Source: Bacteroidales bacterium
Lineage (GTDB): Bacteria > Bacteroidota > Bacteroidia > Bacteroidales > Muribaculaceae
DNA length: 14,054 nucleotides
Direction: 5' to 3'
NCBI GenBank assembly: GCA_030526455.1
Contig: JAUNCU010000064.1
Location: 1 to 14,054, forward strand
This document shows positions 13,969-14,054 of this stretch, piece by piece. The position numbers were made by a program, and so were the translations under genes. Position 1 is the stretch's first letter; every line of letters begins with the position of its first letter. The notes under the pieces were generated by a model, which saw only the letters and a list, made by a program, of their open reading frames with translations, was not told the origin of the DNA and searched no databases.

Positions 13969-14054
13969 TCATGCCAATTCTCTCACAATTTTCGTGAAAA
14001 GGGACGGTTCTAGGCTGTCAAGTTTGTTGATTACGAGTTTCTTTTTCTTGTCCC
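13969..14054 (-). CDS. Possible 3' end of a gene entering from the right edge
   Basis: On the minus strand one frame is open from the window edge to a TGA at 13971-13969, giving 27 residues (DKKKKLVINKLDSL, then EPSLFTKIVRELA). The composition is protein-like (Lys-rich helix followed by a Leu/Ile heptad-like pattern), and the stop lies 27 nt before the minus-strand arm of the terminator at 13908-13942, the arrangement expected for a convergent gene. The family cannot be recognised from so little sequence, and chance openness of 27 codons is possible. Confidence 0.4.
   Translation of the reverse strand, partial: DKKKKLVINKLDSLEPSLFTKIVRELA

Noticed and set aside
1..14054. tRNA, rRNA, insertion sequence, integrase, toxin-antitoxin or defence genes
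   Set aside because: I looked for cloverleaf-like segments, terminal inverted repeats and known motifs and saw none that could be supported.

Overview
The window reads as a chromosomal housekeeping stretch of a Bacteroidota bacterium, most likely order Bacteroidales (a Prevotellaceae- or Muribaculaceae-like gut lineage is my guess; genus is not resolvable by eye). Four observations point there: the rplM-rpsI-rpsB-tsf order; five upstream regions carrying the Bacteroidota promoter (TTTG or near match, about 20 nt, TAnnTTTG) with A/T-rich leaders and few Shine-Dalgarno sequences; a secreted CotH-type protein ending in what looks like a type IX secretion (T9SS) sorting domain; and a long-form LptF/LptG permease.

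Layout. Bases 1-336 are non-coding and T-rich, with a GC palindrome and the tsf terminator. Bases 337-3259 (minus strand) hold the translation operon rplM-rpsI-rpsB-tsf. It is driven by a near-consensus promoter at 3372-3403, has an rplM leader, and has a structured RNA between rpsI and rpsB. Bases 3495-6279 (minus strand) hold pta-ackA (acetyl-CoA to acetyl-phosphate to acetate plus ATP) followed by a small secreted protein of unknown function, with hairpins after ackA and after the small gene. Divergent from pta, on the plus strand, are a START-like protein (6510-6896) and an LptF/LptG permease (7149-9077), each with its own promoter. The permease is convergent with an 809-aa secreted CotH-kinase-like protein (9102-11531, minus). 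Divergent from that is a plus-strand cluster: an RsiV-like (DUF3298) lipoprotein, rsmG, and a YcbL/glyoxalase-II-like metallo-beta-lactamase-fold hydrolase, closed by a probably bidirectional terminator. The right edge may hold the last 27 codons of another minus-strand gene.

The genes are mostly core physiology: translation, acetate fermentation, envelope biogenesis and 16S rRNA methylation. I see no CRISPR array, tRNA, rRNA, insertion sequence, toxin-antitoxin or defence locus, and I do not claim a new system. The points most worth following are the Glu80-Pro81 replacement of the EF-Ts Asp-Phe contact, the rpsI-rpsB leader RNA, the terminator that shares bases with the rplM promoter, the hairpin between ackA and the secreted protein, and the multidomain CotH protein.
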